From Limnomonas spitsbergensis (taxonomy: Eukaryota > Chlorophyta > Chlorophyceae > Chlamydomonadales): a stretch of 64,000 nucleotides of DNA. This document shows positions 12,077 to 25,000 of the stretch, in pieces. The stretch lies in the NCBI GenBank assembly GCA_037349105.1, contig JAYJMM010000119.1, forward strand, positions 1,127,001 through 1,191,000. The letters run 5' to 3'. The first letter of the stretch is position 1. Each line of letters begins with the position of its first letter. The notes beneath the pieces are model-generated. The model made no database searches. It was given only the letters and a program-made list of their open reading frames with translations, and had not been told where the DNA came from. The translations under genes were made by a program, and so were the position numbers.

Positions 12077-12189
12077 AGTGGAGGCCCGCCAGCTCGCTCT
12101 CAAGCCCAAGCTTAACCTCCGGCAGATGCCAGGGCAGATGCTGCCGTCGCATGAGTTGCTGCGCTCTGTACAGAAGCAGCAGCTGGAGG
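12077..12189 (+). other. Possible coding exon upstream of the TOGARAM1-like gene
   Basis: Bounded by AAGTGCAG and GTGGGTGG, reading EARQLALKPKLNLRQMPGQM and on without stops and ending QKQQLE. The sequence is charged and helical, GC-rich and exon-like. It could be a 5' exon of the next gene or part of another transcript. Joining it directly to the 13052 exon needs a different donor (phase 1), so the link is not established. Confidence 0.3.
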
Positions 12190-13051
12190 TGGGTGGTGGC
12201 CAGCCAGCATGTGATTCGCTGACCATGTTTAGAGCAGCACTGCGCAGGCCTCACAAGCAGCGCAGCAGAGGCCTTCCGCCCTGGGGCCATGGCGTTAGGA
12301 GGAGGTGTTGGTGATGGGAGAGGAAGAGCTGCGGGTCCTGCTGGCATGTTACTGCTTGTGTTGAAAGGATGCCATCATCACGTGCAATAGCAGCTCTGCC
12401 GCGGCCGCCAACGGCACGGTGGGATGAACTGAACGGGTCAACAAGCAGGAAAGAGCCGCTGCCATTTACATTCGTCTCAGTTCAAATGCTCAGCAACGTG
12501 CACTTTATACAACTTGAATTCGGCTTGTTTACGGCGGGAGAACGCCCGTGGATTGGATATTGGCGAATTGTTGACTGTATACCTCTGCGGTGTACGATCG
12601 AACGTACACGATGACGGTGTTGTGCCATACCAGAGAGTGCCATACGGACCTTCCCGCTGCGTGCTGGGCACATGAGATCACTCCAACGCTATATGAAAAT
12701 CGATGGTCCTATCAATCCCCATAGTTGGGCATATCTTCAGTCAGGAAGTTGATATCTGTGTCAACTAACAATCCGCACGTATGGAGGGCCTATCACTCCT
12801 TGGAGCTGCAGCGGAACCATCAGTAGCCACTATATTTGCACTGGATTAGCTGATGGTGGAAAGGTGTGCTGTTTGTGAGCCGAGCAGTGTTACTCAGATG
12901 GCCAGAAGTCCCCTGTCGTCTGACCCCTGACCTTCGTGCAGGCGTGCTTGGATGTCGGCACAATAGTTTGCAATTTTATGCTTTACCTGAAACTTGGGGC
13001 CAACGAGTCTGAAGTAGCCCCTCAGGCGCCTAGCCAGTACGTGTGCCAGTC

Positions 13052-16000
13052 ATGGAGTTCGGATTCGTCCCGAGAAGGGTCATCGAGAATTTGCAGGATA
13101 TCGGCAACTGGAAATCACGTGCAAATGCAATCGACTCTCTGCATAAAGCGTTGCGAGACGTCTCGGACAAGGCCTCGGTCGCTGCCGAACTGCCCAAATT
13201 CACAGCCTTCCTCATGACGCTCGTCGCAGACCCCAATTTCAAAATCGCAGTATCCAGCTTGCAGATTCTGGGTGACCTCATTAACCTCGTCGGGAAGGAC
13301 ATCGTACCTCACATGCGGTGCGGCAGAAGCAGAGCCCCTGACGCTTGCTCCCATGGGGGCTGGAGGGGATGGGCCCAGGGGCTGGTCTTGGAAGACGTCT
13401 GCACATGAGCGAGCATGCAAGTGTGCTTACGGCAGCTCTGGATTACACCAAGGGGCACACGGGGAATGCCGCGCAACAGCTGCAGCATATACCAGCCTCC
13501 ATGCGAGCATTTGACATGTATAAATACTGCAGGGTGCATAATGGAACCAGGGGGGCATCATGGAATGTGCATATCCTGCTGGTATGAATACATGTACATG
13601 CCTCATGCACTAAGCCAGCACTTTAATGCATGCATCATGCACCAAACAAAGGAGGTGCATGTATTAGGTGGCTGCATGTATTCAGACTTGGCTGGCAGAT
13701 TGAATACTGGACATGGCAAATAACGGGTCTGTAAGTCGGGCCAACCACATATCAGATCCTTGCTTCTGCTGCTGTGCAGTGATGTGGGTGCGGCAATTAA
13801 CACGAATCATCCTTCCTTGCTTGAGCCCTGTTGTCTCGAGCAGTCAGCACTGCATAGCGGGATCTAGCATGTATCCATAATTTGCATTGCGCACCATTAT
13901 GCAAAAAAATTGAAACAACTCTCGTCGATACAAATTGCAACATACCATGAGGCTGCGACTGCATTGCATGGCCGCTTTTCAATTTGGGGCAGGCCCCTAA
14001 TTGAAAAGCCACCATGTAAGCCCAAGGTATGGCCGCTCCTTTGGTGTGATAGGATGGGGGGGGGGGGGGGGGGGGGCTCAGGGGCTGGGCTTGGAAGACG
14101 ACTGCGTAGGGTAGGATTGTCTGCTACTGCCCTTGACAGGGCATGCTAGCTTGCATGCATGTGCCTGCTGTCCTTCTGAAGCCTCACACGAGCTGACAAC
14201 ACTGCACAATTTCCCTCTTGAGGTGCCTCTCCCCTTATTGCATTGTTGGGACCATGTACATTGCAAACATTTACGATGCTTGGGATCATTTCGTTGGTGC
14301 AACAAGCTGCGGCTCATCGACCTGCCACCCTCCTACTCCTCTTTCCGTATCCTAGGACCTTGATGCCCAACCTGGTGGACAAGTTCTCCGATTCAAAGTC
14401 CATGGTGCGCTCAGCCAACTCCAGGATCATCAAGCGGCTTATGTCGCTCTCATCCCCACAGGTGACTGATAGATAGCAGGTCGGGGGAGGAAGGGGTCAG
14501 GGACTACAAAGGGAAAAGCTGGATGCCTGGATCTGGTGACGGGGATCCAGGGATCTGACCCCAATGGCCAAGCATCAAGGTTGGCCATTGGGTCAGATCC
14601 CTGGATCCCCGTCACCAGGCCAAGCATCAAGGGTTTCATTAAGCATGAAAGCATGTGCTCACTGGGTTGCATGGGCTGGGCTTCATAGGATGGGTTGCAT
14701 GGGCTGGGCTTCATGGGATGGGTTTCATGGGCTGGGTTGCATGGGCTGGGTTACATGGGCTGGGCTTCATAGGATGGGTTGCATGGGCTGGGTTACATGG
14801 GCTGGGTTGCATGGGCTGGGCTTCATGGGATGGTTTGCATGGGCTGGGTTGCATGGGCTGGGTTACATAGGATGGGTTGCATGGGCTGGGCTTCATAGGA
14901 TGGGTTGCATGGGCTGGGTTACATAGGATGGGTTGCATGGGCTGGGCTTCATAGGATGGGTTGCATGGGCTGGGCTGCATGGGCTGGGTTACATATGATG
15001 GGTTGCATGGGCTAGGTTACATAGGATGGGCTGCATGGGCTGGGCTTCATAGGATGAGTTGCATGGGCTGGGTTGCATGGGCTGGGTTTAGTAGGATGAT
15101 TTTCATGGAATGGGTTTCATGGGATGGGTTGTATGGACTGGGGTGCATCATTGCATGGGTTGGGTTGTATGAACGGGTTGCATGGACTGGATTTCTCATA
15201 ATGGCTTTCATATAATGGGTTTCATAGACCTGGTTGCATGGGCTGGGTTGCATGGACCCGGTTGCATGGGCTGCGCTGCGCGAGCTGGGTTGCAAGGGCT
15301 GAGTTATATGGACAGGGTTGCATGGGATGGACGGCATGGACGGGTTGCATGGGACAGGCTGCGTGGGCTGGTTTGCATGGTCTGGTTTGCATGGTCTGGT
15401 TGCATGGTCTGGCTTGCATGGCCTGGCTTGCATGGCCTGGCTCGCATGGGCCTGTTTTGATGGGCTGGAAAGAAACTTGCCACACAGTCTGATGATCCAA
15501 ACATTCAAATACAAATACAAATACAAACAACGCTGGAAATTAACATTTTTAGTTATGAGTGTACATGGGTTGTGTACATTTAGGGAGACTTTCTGCCTGA
15601 CCCATTAATGCCGCACCGTGGGCTGTGGCCAGGACCAGAAGCTATGGAACGCAATACAACGTAGGGTACGTTCCACCTGTGGGCCTCACTGTGAATGCCG
15701 TGTGTGTTTAGGCATACATCCGGCTCATTCCAAAGAGGCTATTGCCTGCTGGGTGCATGCCAGCATGGGTTGACGCTGTACCATCAACCCGTGGCAATGC
15801 AGGAGTCCCTAATGTACTGTGGCGGCTATCTAGCGGCTTGCCAAAAGATTCATTGCGGGCCCGCCACCACTAGCCCACGCCAAGCTCAATTAACTGCGCC
15901 CTCATCCTCCGCCAAAGAGCACAAAGTCCGCCATTGCTACGGGATGTGTCCTGAACTCCTGATATGTGTCGTTGTACTTGCAGGAGGTTTTGGATCTCAT

Positions 16001-19000
16001 GACCAGCGGGATGCAGCATCCCAACATGCTCGTCAGGGAGGAGGTCATCAACACCTGTGCCACGGTCAGAATTGGGGGCGGGATTTCCCATTTCCCCCCC
16101 TCTATTCACATTAATGGGAACTTTGAAAGCTAACCACCAAGACAGAAGGACAGAGGGGACAGAACGCAGGAGAAGCCAAGGAAAGCAGAAACAAACCAGA
16201 TAGAACCAAACAGGACAGAGGACAAAACAAAGGAAGGAAATGGGGGGGGGGGCTGAAAAAACGACCGAGGAGGAGCAGACACCAGGTCCAGGGCGTTGGC
16301 CAGGACAAAGTCAAGGGCGAAGACTGGGGATTAAAGAAGGAAAAGGTCAATATCCTGGTCCTGGGCAAGGGTGCTGCAGCCCCCCAACATGCTGGTCAGG
16401 ATGAAGGTGATGATCACCTATGCCAAGGTCAGTATTGGGGGCTGCGGCATCCCGGTACCTACACGCTGAACCATGAACCCAAAAATCAAAAGCGTGATAC
16501 CCAGTGCTCTTTTTCCGGCCAAGAATTTCCACATTCGTCAGGCCGTCCTGCGGCCACGGAAGGCCCGATTGGGGCCAAACCTGGACCGGCTTTCCAATGG
16601 TGGCCAAAGCAGCAGGGCTGTGTAGCTGACATGTAGCTGAGTCTCGAAAAAAGAAACACTGTTGATACCAACGTAACGTGCCGGGTAGGCGCTGCTGGTG
16701 AACCGTGGGATGGACGGGTGCTTTCGAAATTTTAAGAAATTGAGTAAAGAAGGCGCATGCATGGATGCGCATGGTGCATGCAAGTGAAAATCGGGCCGCA
16801 TCCCAATTGGTTTGAAGCAGTTTGAGATGTGTGCATTACCGAGTAATCTCCAGCCACACTGCTTTGAAAAGCTCTGGCCTTGGGGTGCTTCCGGCTAAGG
16901 GACACGTTAAAGGTCAGGGCAGCTTGCTGCCATCTATTGCCGTCACTTAGAGGACAGCCGTTTGTTCTGAGCGGCCCTCTGACCCCCCTTCACACGCTTC
17001 CCTCCCACAGACCATGCTGCAACAACGCGGCCAGCTGGATTACCCCAAGGTCATGCGCTTGCTGTGCACTGCCATGATCGATAACAAGGAGCGCGTGCGG
17101 ACTGTGGGCATGGAGGCGCTGGCGGTGCTCAGCGGCTGCATCGGCGCTCAGCAGTTTCAACTAATGTTGCAGGCCAGCAGCCTCAAGGAGCAGGTGGGAT
17201 GGCAGAAAACACCAGGCCAACAGAGTAACAGACGCTTAAATGCAAAGCCACGCACAAGCACCGGGCATTGAGGACTTAGATATTTTGGTGTCCATTTTGG
17301 TGTCCAAACAAGTCAATCCGACAGAAGTTTCGAAGCCGCATGCCCAAAGTAGCAGTCAGAATTGAGAAAGGCACAGAGGAGCAATAACCGGATCCCGTTG
17401 TCCGTTTTTTCTTTGACAGGTCAAGCAGCAGGTGTTGCTGAGGTTGAAAAATCCGGTGTTGCCCACGGTCGGTGCGGACGGGCTACTGGAGCATGTGGGG
17501 GCGGGCGGAGGCGGGTCGGATGGAGTGGGGGCCATGGGCTCATCGGAGGAGCGCGGCACGAATGTCGGAATATCTGCCAGCAGGAGAGTCATAGGTGAGT
17601 GAACCCTTGACCCTTTACCCATATCTGCGAGTATAAGGTTCATTAATAAAATCATGGGTGAGTGAACCTAAGAGGTAGCTGGGAGAGCCTTGAAAGAATG
17701 GACGGGGGGGCTCATGGGAGTTGAGGTATTTGAGGGGTGGATAAGGGAGGGAGAGGGTAGAGTTTTTGAAGGGGTGGATGGGTGGCTGAAGGGGAGGAGG
17801 GCAGATTACCTCACGAGGGATTTAGTGGGAATGGGCTGAGGAAATTGAGAGAGCAGGGGCCTGGCAAGTTTGTGTTTTATCCCCAACGAAATGATGGGGC
17901 GTACAAGGAAGCTTCAGAGCGAAGCCGCGTCTTGTACCCGCTGGAGGGTGGTGTTCTGACTTCTGACCCCTCCCTAAGAATGTGGCATACCTGTTAGACC
18001 ATCGTTCAGCCTGTCCTGACTTGTCACAATTTCTTGGCTCCATGTCACTGCTTTAATTAAAGTGTGCTAGTGTTGCTTGAGTGCTTGGCCCCAACTGTCA
18101 CGGTGACATGACAACCCTCATCCACTTCTACTTTCATGCCGTACTTCAGTGACAGTCCTACTTCCTTAGCTGCTGACCTACCCCCCCTAGCTGACCATCC
18201 TCCTTTGCCACATGCCCTGCATGCACAGCCGGGCGTTTGCCCTGGGAGGTCCCGGCCCCGCAACCAGGGGTGGCGGCCCGGGGGGGATCTGAGGCCTCCA
18301 GCTCCAGAAGCCTGTCAACGGGCGCTCGGCCCGGCGGCAACGGCAGCGGCTTCGACCACGCGTCCTCTTTGGTCGCAGGGGGGCCGCCCTCGCAGACCCG
18401 CTACAGTGCCTCGCAGCGCCCGGCCGCGCCCAACAGTAGCAACGGAATGACGCTCGGCCGCATGGATGGGGACTCGCTTTCTCTGGCCGCGGCGGCGGTG
18501 GCCACCACGGGGTATGAGGCAACAACCGGCGCCACAGCTGCACTGTCCAACGGCCGCGTTCGCAGCAGGTGCAACAAGGGTGGGGGCAATGTTTATTTTA
18601 TCGTGACTCTTGATGTCAGCTACACTCCGGCCGCTGGCCGGAGGCCCCATTCGTGGCCAGCCCTGCTGCTGTGGTCACTAGTTGTAGGCCTGTCCAGTTT
18701 GGGTCCTAATTTGGCCTTTGGCGGCTGCTGGGCGGCCTGCCGAACTTGAACTTGTAGGCAGGGTGGGGGGCTTTGGACAGGTGAAGGAAACACCTGTCAG
18801 AAACCGGGAAGCAGAGATAGGCAGAATCGACGAGAAAAGAAGAACGCAACAGCTGATCAGGTGCAAAAGTAACGTACACAACTACACACTGGGGTATGTG
18901 CCAGTCAAGCTGCGCAGTGCAGGCCCTCAGGGCCGAGAATAATAAAAAAAAACTGGGAAGAGGGCTCTGTATTTATGAACATCATCAGTAAAGCTTCTGC

Positions 19001-22000
19001 TCCACAGCTTGATGAGGGTTTGGAGAGCGAGAGAGGTTGGATCCTAATTGGGGTTGACCAGGTGCTGAAAAAGTACTTGGGGCCCGTCACTTGATGCCTT
19101 GGAGGGCATCCCGGTCGACCTCCCGCTTGCAGTGCATGAATACGTGCCACCTGATGATTCAATTTCTAACATCGAATTATACGACGGCGCAGTGGTCTCG
19201 CTTGCGTGCGCTCCTAGTTGATGCATACCGCTTGATCCTGGGATGGCCCAATCATGTCTGTGAGGGGGTCTTGGGGTTCAGGTGTATCAGGCCTGAACCC
19301 TGAACCCCAAACCCTAAGCGTTTGTTCCCCTCAGGTGCAGCCCTGCTGCATCCTTGCATAGTCATGCTGCCACCCCACATTCCCCCCACCTCACAATCCC
19401 CCCACCTCACACTCCCCCCACCTCACACTCCCCCCACCTCACACTCCCCCCACCTCACATTTCCCCCACCTCACACTCCCCCCACCTCACACTCCCCCCA
19501 CCTCACACTCCCCCCACCTCACACTCCCCCCACCCCACACTCCCCCCACCTCACACTCCCCCCACCTCACACTCCCCCCACCTCACACTCCCCACATCAC
19601 ACTCCCCCCACCTCACATTTCCCCCACCTCACACTCCCCCCACCTCACACTCCCCCCACCTCACACTCCCCCCACCCCCCACTCCCCCCACCCCCCACTC
19701 CCCCCACCTCACACTCCCCCCACCTCACACTCCCCCCACCTCACACTCCCCACCTCACACTCCCCCCACCTCACACTCCCCCCACCTCACACTCCCCCCA
19801 CCTCACACTCCCCACCTCACACTCCCCACCTCACACTCCCCCCACCTCACACTCCCCCCACCCCACATTTCCCCCACCTCACACTCCCCCCACCTCACAC
19901 TCCCCACCTCACACTCCCCCCACCTCACACTCCCCACCTCACACTCCCCCCCACCTCACACTCCCCACCTCACACTCCCCACCTCACACTCCCCCCACCT
20001 CACACTCCCCCCACCCAACATTTCCCCCACCTCACACTCCCCCCACCTCACACTCCTCCCACCTCACACTCCCCCCGTCCCACATTTCCCCCACCTCACA
20101 CTCCTCCCACCCCACACTCCCCCCACCTCACACTCCCCCCACCCCACATTTCCCCCCACCCCCCACTCCCCCCACCTCACACTCCCCCCACCTCACACTC
20201 CCCCCACCCCACACTCCCCCCACCTCACACTCCCCCCACCCCCCACTCCCCCCACCTCACACTCCCCCCACCTCACACTCCCCCCACCTCAAACTCCCCC
20301 CACCCCACATTTCCCCCCACCCCCCACTCCCCCCACCTCACACTCCCCCCACCCCACATTTCCCCCCACTTCACACTCCCCCCACCTCACACTCCCCCCA
20401 CCCCACATTTCCCCTCACCCCACACTCCCCCCTCCTCACACTCCCCCTACCTCACACTCCTCCCACCTCACACTCCCCCCACCCAACATTTCCCCGCACC
20501 TCACACTCCCCCCACCCCACATTCCCCCCACCTCACACTCCCCCCACCTCACATTTCCCCCACCTCACACTCCCCCCACCTCACACTCCCCCCACCCCAC
20601 ACTCCCCCCACCTCACACTCCCCCCACCTCACACTCCCCCCACCCCACATTTCCCCCACCTCACACTCCCCCCACCTCACACTCCCCCCACCCCACATTT
20701 CCCCCTTCCTCACACTCCCCCCACCTCACACTCCCCCCACCCCACATTTCCCCCACCTCATACTCCCCCCACCTCACACTCCCCCCACCTCACACTCCCC
20801 CCACCTCACACTCCCCCCACCCCCCACTCCCCCCACCTCACACTCCCCCAACCCCACACTCCCCCCACCTCACACTCCCCCCACCTCACACTCCCCCCAC
20901 CCCACATTTCCCCCACCTCACACTCCCCCCACCTCACACTCCCCCCACCCCACACTCCCCCCACCTCACACTCCCCACACCCCACATTTCCCCCCACCTC
21001 ACACCCCCCCCACCTCACACCCCCCACCTCACACTTCCCCTACCTCACACTCCCCCCACCGCACACTCCCCCCACCTCACACTCCCCCCACCACACACTC
21101 CCCCCACATCACACTCCCCCCACCTTACACTCCCCCCCACCTCACACTCCCCCTACCTCACACTCCCCCCACCTCACACCCCCCCAATGCACACTCCCCC
21201 CACCCCACATTCCCCCCCAACCCCACACTCCCCCCACCTCACACTCCCCCCACCCCACACTCCCCCCACCTCACACTCCCCCCACCTCACATTTCCCTCA
21301 CAGGCAAACCAAACAAATCTCCTTCCCGTGACTCAGCACAAAGCGCAGGCATTACCACATTGCTGCCACTCCCCCCACCTCACACTCCCCCCACCTCACA
21401 CCCCCCCCACCTCACACTCCCCCCACCTCACACTTCCCCCCACTCCCCCCACCTCACATCCCCCCCCCACCTCACACTCCCCCCACCTCACACTCCCCCC
21501 ACCTCACACTCCCCCCACCTCACACTCCCCCCACCTCACACTCCCCCCACCTCACACTTCCCCCCACCCCACACTCCCCCCACCTCACACTCCCCCCACC
21601 TCACACTCCCCCCACCCCACACTCCCCCCACCTCACACTCCCCCCACCTCACCCCCCCCCCACCCCACAGTTCCCCCTTCCTCACGTTTCCCCCTTCCTC
21701 ACACTCCCCCCCACCCCCCACTCCCCCCCACCCCCCACTCCCCCCACCTCACACTCCCCCCACCTCACACCCCCCACCTCACACTCCCCCTACCTCACAC
21801 TCCCCCCACCTCACACTCCCCCCACCTCACACTCCCCCCACCACACACTCCCCCCACATCACACTCCCCCCACCTTACACTCCCCCCCACCTCACACTCC
21901 CCCTACCTCACACTCCCCCCACCTCACACCCCCCCACCGCACACTCCCCCCACCCCACATTCCCCCCCAACCCCACACTCCCCCCACCTCACACTCCCCC

Positions 22001-25000
22001 CACCCCACACTCCCCCCACCTCACACTCCCCCCACCTCACACTCCCCCCACCCCACACTCCCCCCACCTCACACTCCCCCCACCCCACACTCCCCCCCAC
22101 CTCACACTCCCCCTACCTCACACTCCCCCCACCCCACACTCCCCCCACCTCACACTCCCCCCACCTCACATTTCCCTCACAGGCAAACCAAACAAATCTC
22201 CTTCCCGTGACTCAGCACAAAGCGCAGGCATTACCACATTGCTGCCACTCCCCCCACCTCACACTCCCCCCACCTCACACTCCCCCCACCTCACACTCCC
22301 CCCACCTCACACTTCCCCCCACTCCCCCCACCTCACACCCCCCCCCCCCACCTCACACTCCCCCCACCTCACACTCCCCCCACATCACACTCCCCCCACC
22401 TCACACTCCCCCCACCTCACACTTCCCCCCACCCCACACTCCCCCCACCTCACACTCCCCCCACCTCACACTCCCCCCACCCCACACTCCCCCCACCTCA
22501 CACTCCCCCCACCTCACACTCCCCCCACCTCACACTCCCCCCACCTCACACTTCCCCCCACCCCACACTCCCCCCACCTCACACTCCCCCCACCTCACAC
22601 TCCCCCCACCCCCCACTTCCCCCCACCCCACACTCCCCCCACCTCACACTCCCCCCACCTCACACTCCCCACACCCCACACTCCCCCCACCTCACACTCC
22701 CCCCACCTCACACTCCCCCCACCTCACACTCCCCCCACCTCACACCCCCCCCACCCCACACCCCCCCACCTCACACTCCCCCCACCTCACACTCCCCCCA
22801 CCTCACACTCTCCCCACCTCACACTCCCCCCACCTCACACTCCCCCCACCTCACACTCCCCCCACCTCACACTCCCCCCACCCCACACTCCCCCCACCTC
22901 ACACTCCCCCCACCTCACACTCCCCCCACCTCACACTCCCCCCACCTCACACTCCCCCCACCTCACACTCCCCCCACCTCACACTCCCCCCACCTCACAC
23001 TCCCCCAACCTCACACTCCCCCCACCTCACACTCCCCCCACCCCACACTCCCCCCACCTCACACTCCCCCCACCTCACATTTCCCTCACAGGCAAACCAA
23101 ACAAATCTCCTTCCCGTGACCCAGCACAAAGCGCAGGCATTACCACATTGCTGCCACTCCCCCCACCTCACACTTCCCCCCACCCCACACTCCCCCCACC
23201 TCACACTCCCCCCACCTCACACTCCCCCCACCCCACACTCCCCCCACCTCACACTCCCCCCACCTCACACTCCCCCCACCCCACACTCCCCCCACCTCAC
23301 ACTCCCCACACCCCACATTTCCCCCCACCCCACACTCCCCCCACCTCACACTCCCCCCACCCCACATTCCCCCCACCTCACACTCCCCCCACCCCACACT
23401 CCCCCCACCTCACACTCCCCCCACCTCACAATCCCCCCACCTCACACTCCCCCCACCCCACACTCCCCCCACCTCACACTCCCCCCACCTCACACTCCCC
23501 CCACCCCACACTCCCCCCACCTCACACTCCCCCCACCCCACACTCCCACCACCTCACACTCCCCCCACCCCACACTCCCCCCACCTCACACTCCCCCCAC
23601 CTCACACTCCCCCCACCTCACACTCCCCCCGTCCCACATTTCCCCCACCTCACACTCCCCCCACCCCACATTTCCCCCACCCCACACTCCCCCCACCTCA
23701 CACTCCCCCCACCTCACACTCCCCCCACCCCACACTCCCCCCACCTCAAACTCCCCCCACCTCACACGCCCCCCACCTCACACTCCCCCCGTCCCACATT
23801 TCCCCCACCCCACATTTCCCCCCACTTCACACTCCCCCCACCTCACACTCCCCCCACCTCACCCCCCCCACCCCACATTCCCCCCACTTTACACTCCCCC
23901 CACCTCACACCCCCCCCCACCTCACCCCCCACCCCCACCCCACAGTTCCCCCTTCCTCACATTTCCCCCTTCCTCACACTCCCCCCCACCCCCCACTCCC
24001 CCCACCCCCCACTCCCCCCACCTCACACTCCCCACACCTCACACCCCCCACCTCACACTCCCCCTACCTCACACCCCCCCCACCTCACACTCCCCCCACC
24101 TCACACTCCCCCCACCACACACTCCCCCCACATCACACTCCCCCCACCTTACACTCCCCCCCCACCTCACACTCCCCCTACCTCACACCCCCCCACGTCA
24201 CACTCCCCCCACCTCACCCCCCCCCCACCGCACACTCCCCCCACCCCACATTCCCCCCCAACCCCACACTCCCCCCACCTCACACTCCCCCCACCTCACA
24301 CCCCCCCCACCTCACCCTCCCCCCACCTCACACCCCCCCCACCGCACACTCCCCCCACCCCACATTCCCCCCCAACCCCACACTCCCCCCACCTCACACT
24401 CCCCTAACCTCACACCCCCCCCCACCCCACACTCCCCCCACCTCACACTCCCCCCACCTCACACTCCCCCCACCCCATATTCCCCCCACCTCACACTCCC
24501 CCCACCCCACATTCCCCCCACCTCACACTCCCCCCACCCCACATTCCCCCCCAACCCCACACACCCCCCACCTCACACTCCCCCCACCCCACACTCCCCC
24601 CACCCCACACTCCCCCCACCTCACACTCCCCCCACCACACACTCCCCCCACCCCACACTCCCCCCACCTCACACCCCCCCCCCCACCCCACACTCCCCCC
24701 ATTACACACTCCCCCCACCTCACACTCCCCCCACCCCACACTCCCCCCACCCCACACTCCCCCCACCCCACACTCCCCCCACCACACACTCCCCCCCACC
24801 TCACACTCCCCCCACCCCACACTCCCCCCACCTCACACTCCCCCCCACCTCACACTCCCCCCCACCTCACACTCCCCCTACCTCACACTCCCCCCACCCC
24901 ACACTCCCCCCACCTCACACTCCCCCCCAACCCCACACTCCCCCCACCTCACACTCCCCCCACCCCACACTCCCCCCACCCCACACTCCCCCCACCTCAC

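Larger units (their letters stand above)
13052..17594 (+). other. First TOG domain (exons 1-5)
   Basis: Five exons encode a HEAT-like helical array. Exon 1 has FGFVPRRVIENLQD, then FTAFLMTLVADPNFKIAVSS. Exon 2 has DKFSDSKSMVRSANSRII, exon 3 has HPNMLVREEVINTCA and exon 4 has DNKERVRTVGMEALAVLSG. Exon 5 ends the domain with LRLKNPVLPTVGADGLLEHV. The intra-helix turns with VR/VRT residues are typical TOG tubulin-contact loops. It aligns best with the second TOG of human TOGARAM1. Confidence 0.8.
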
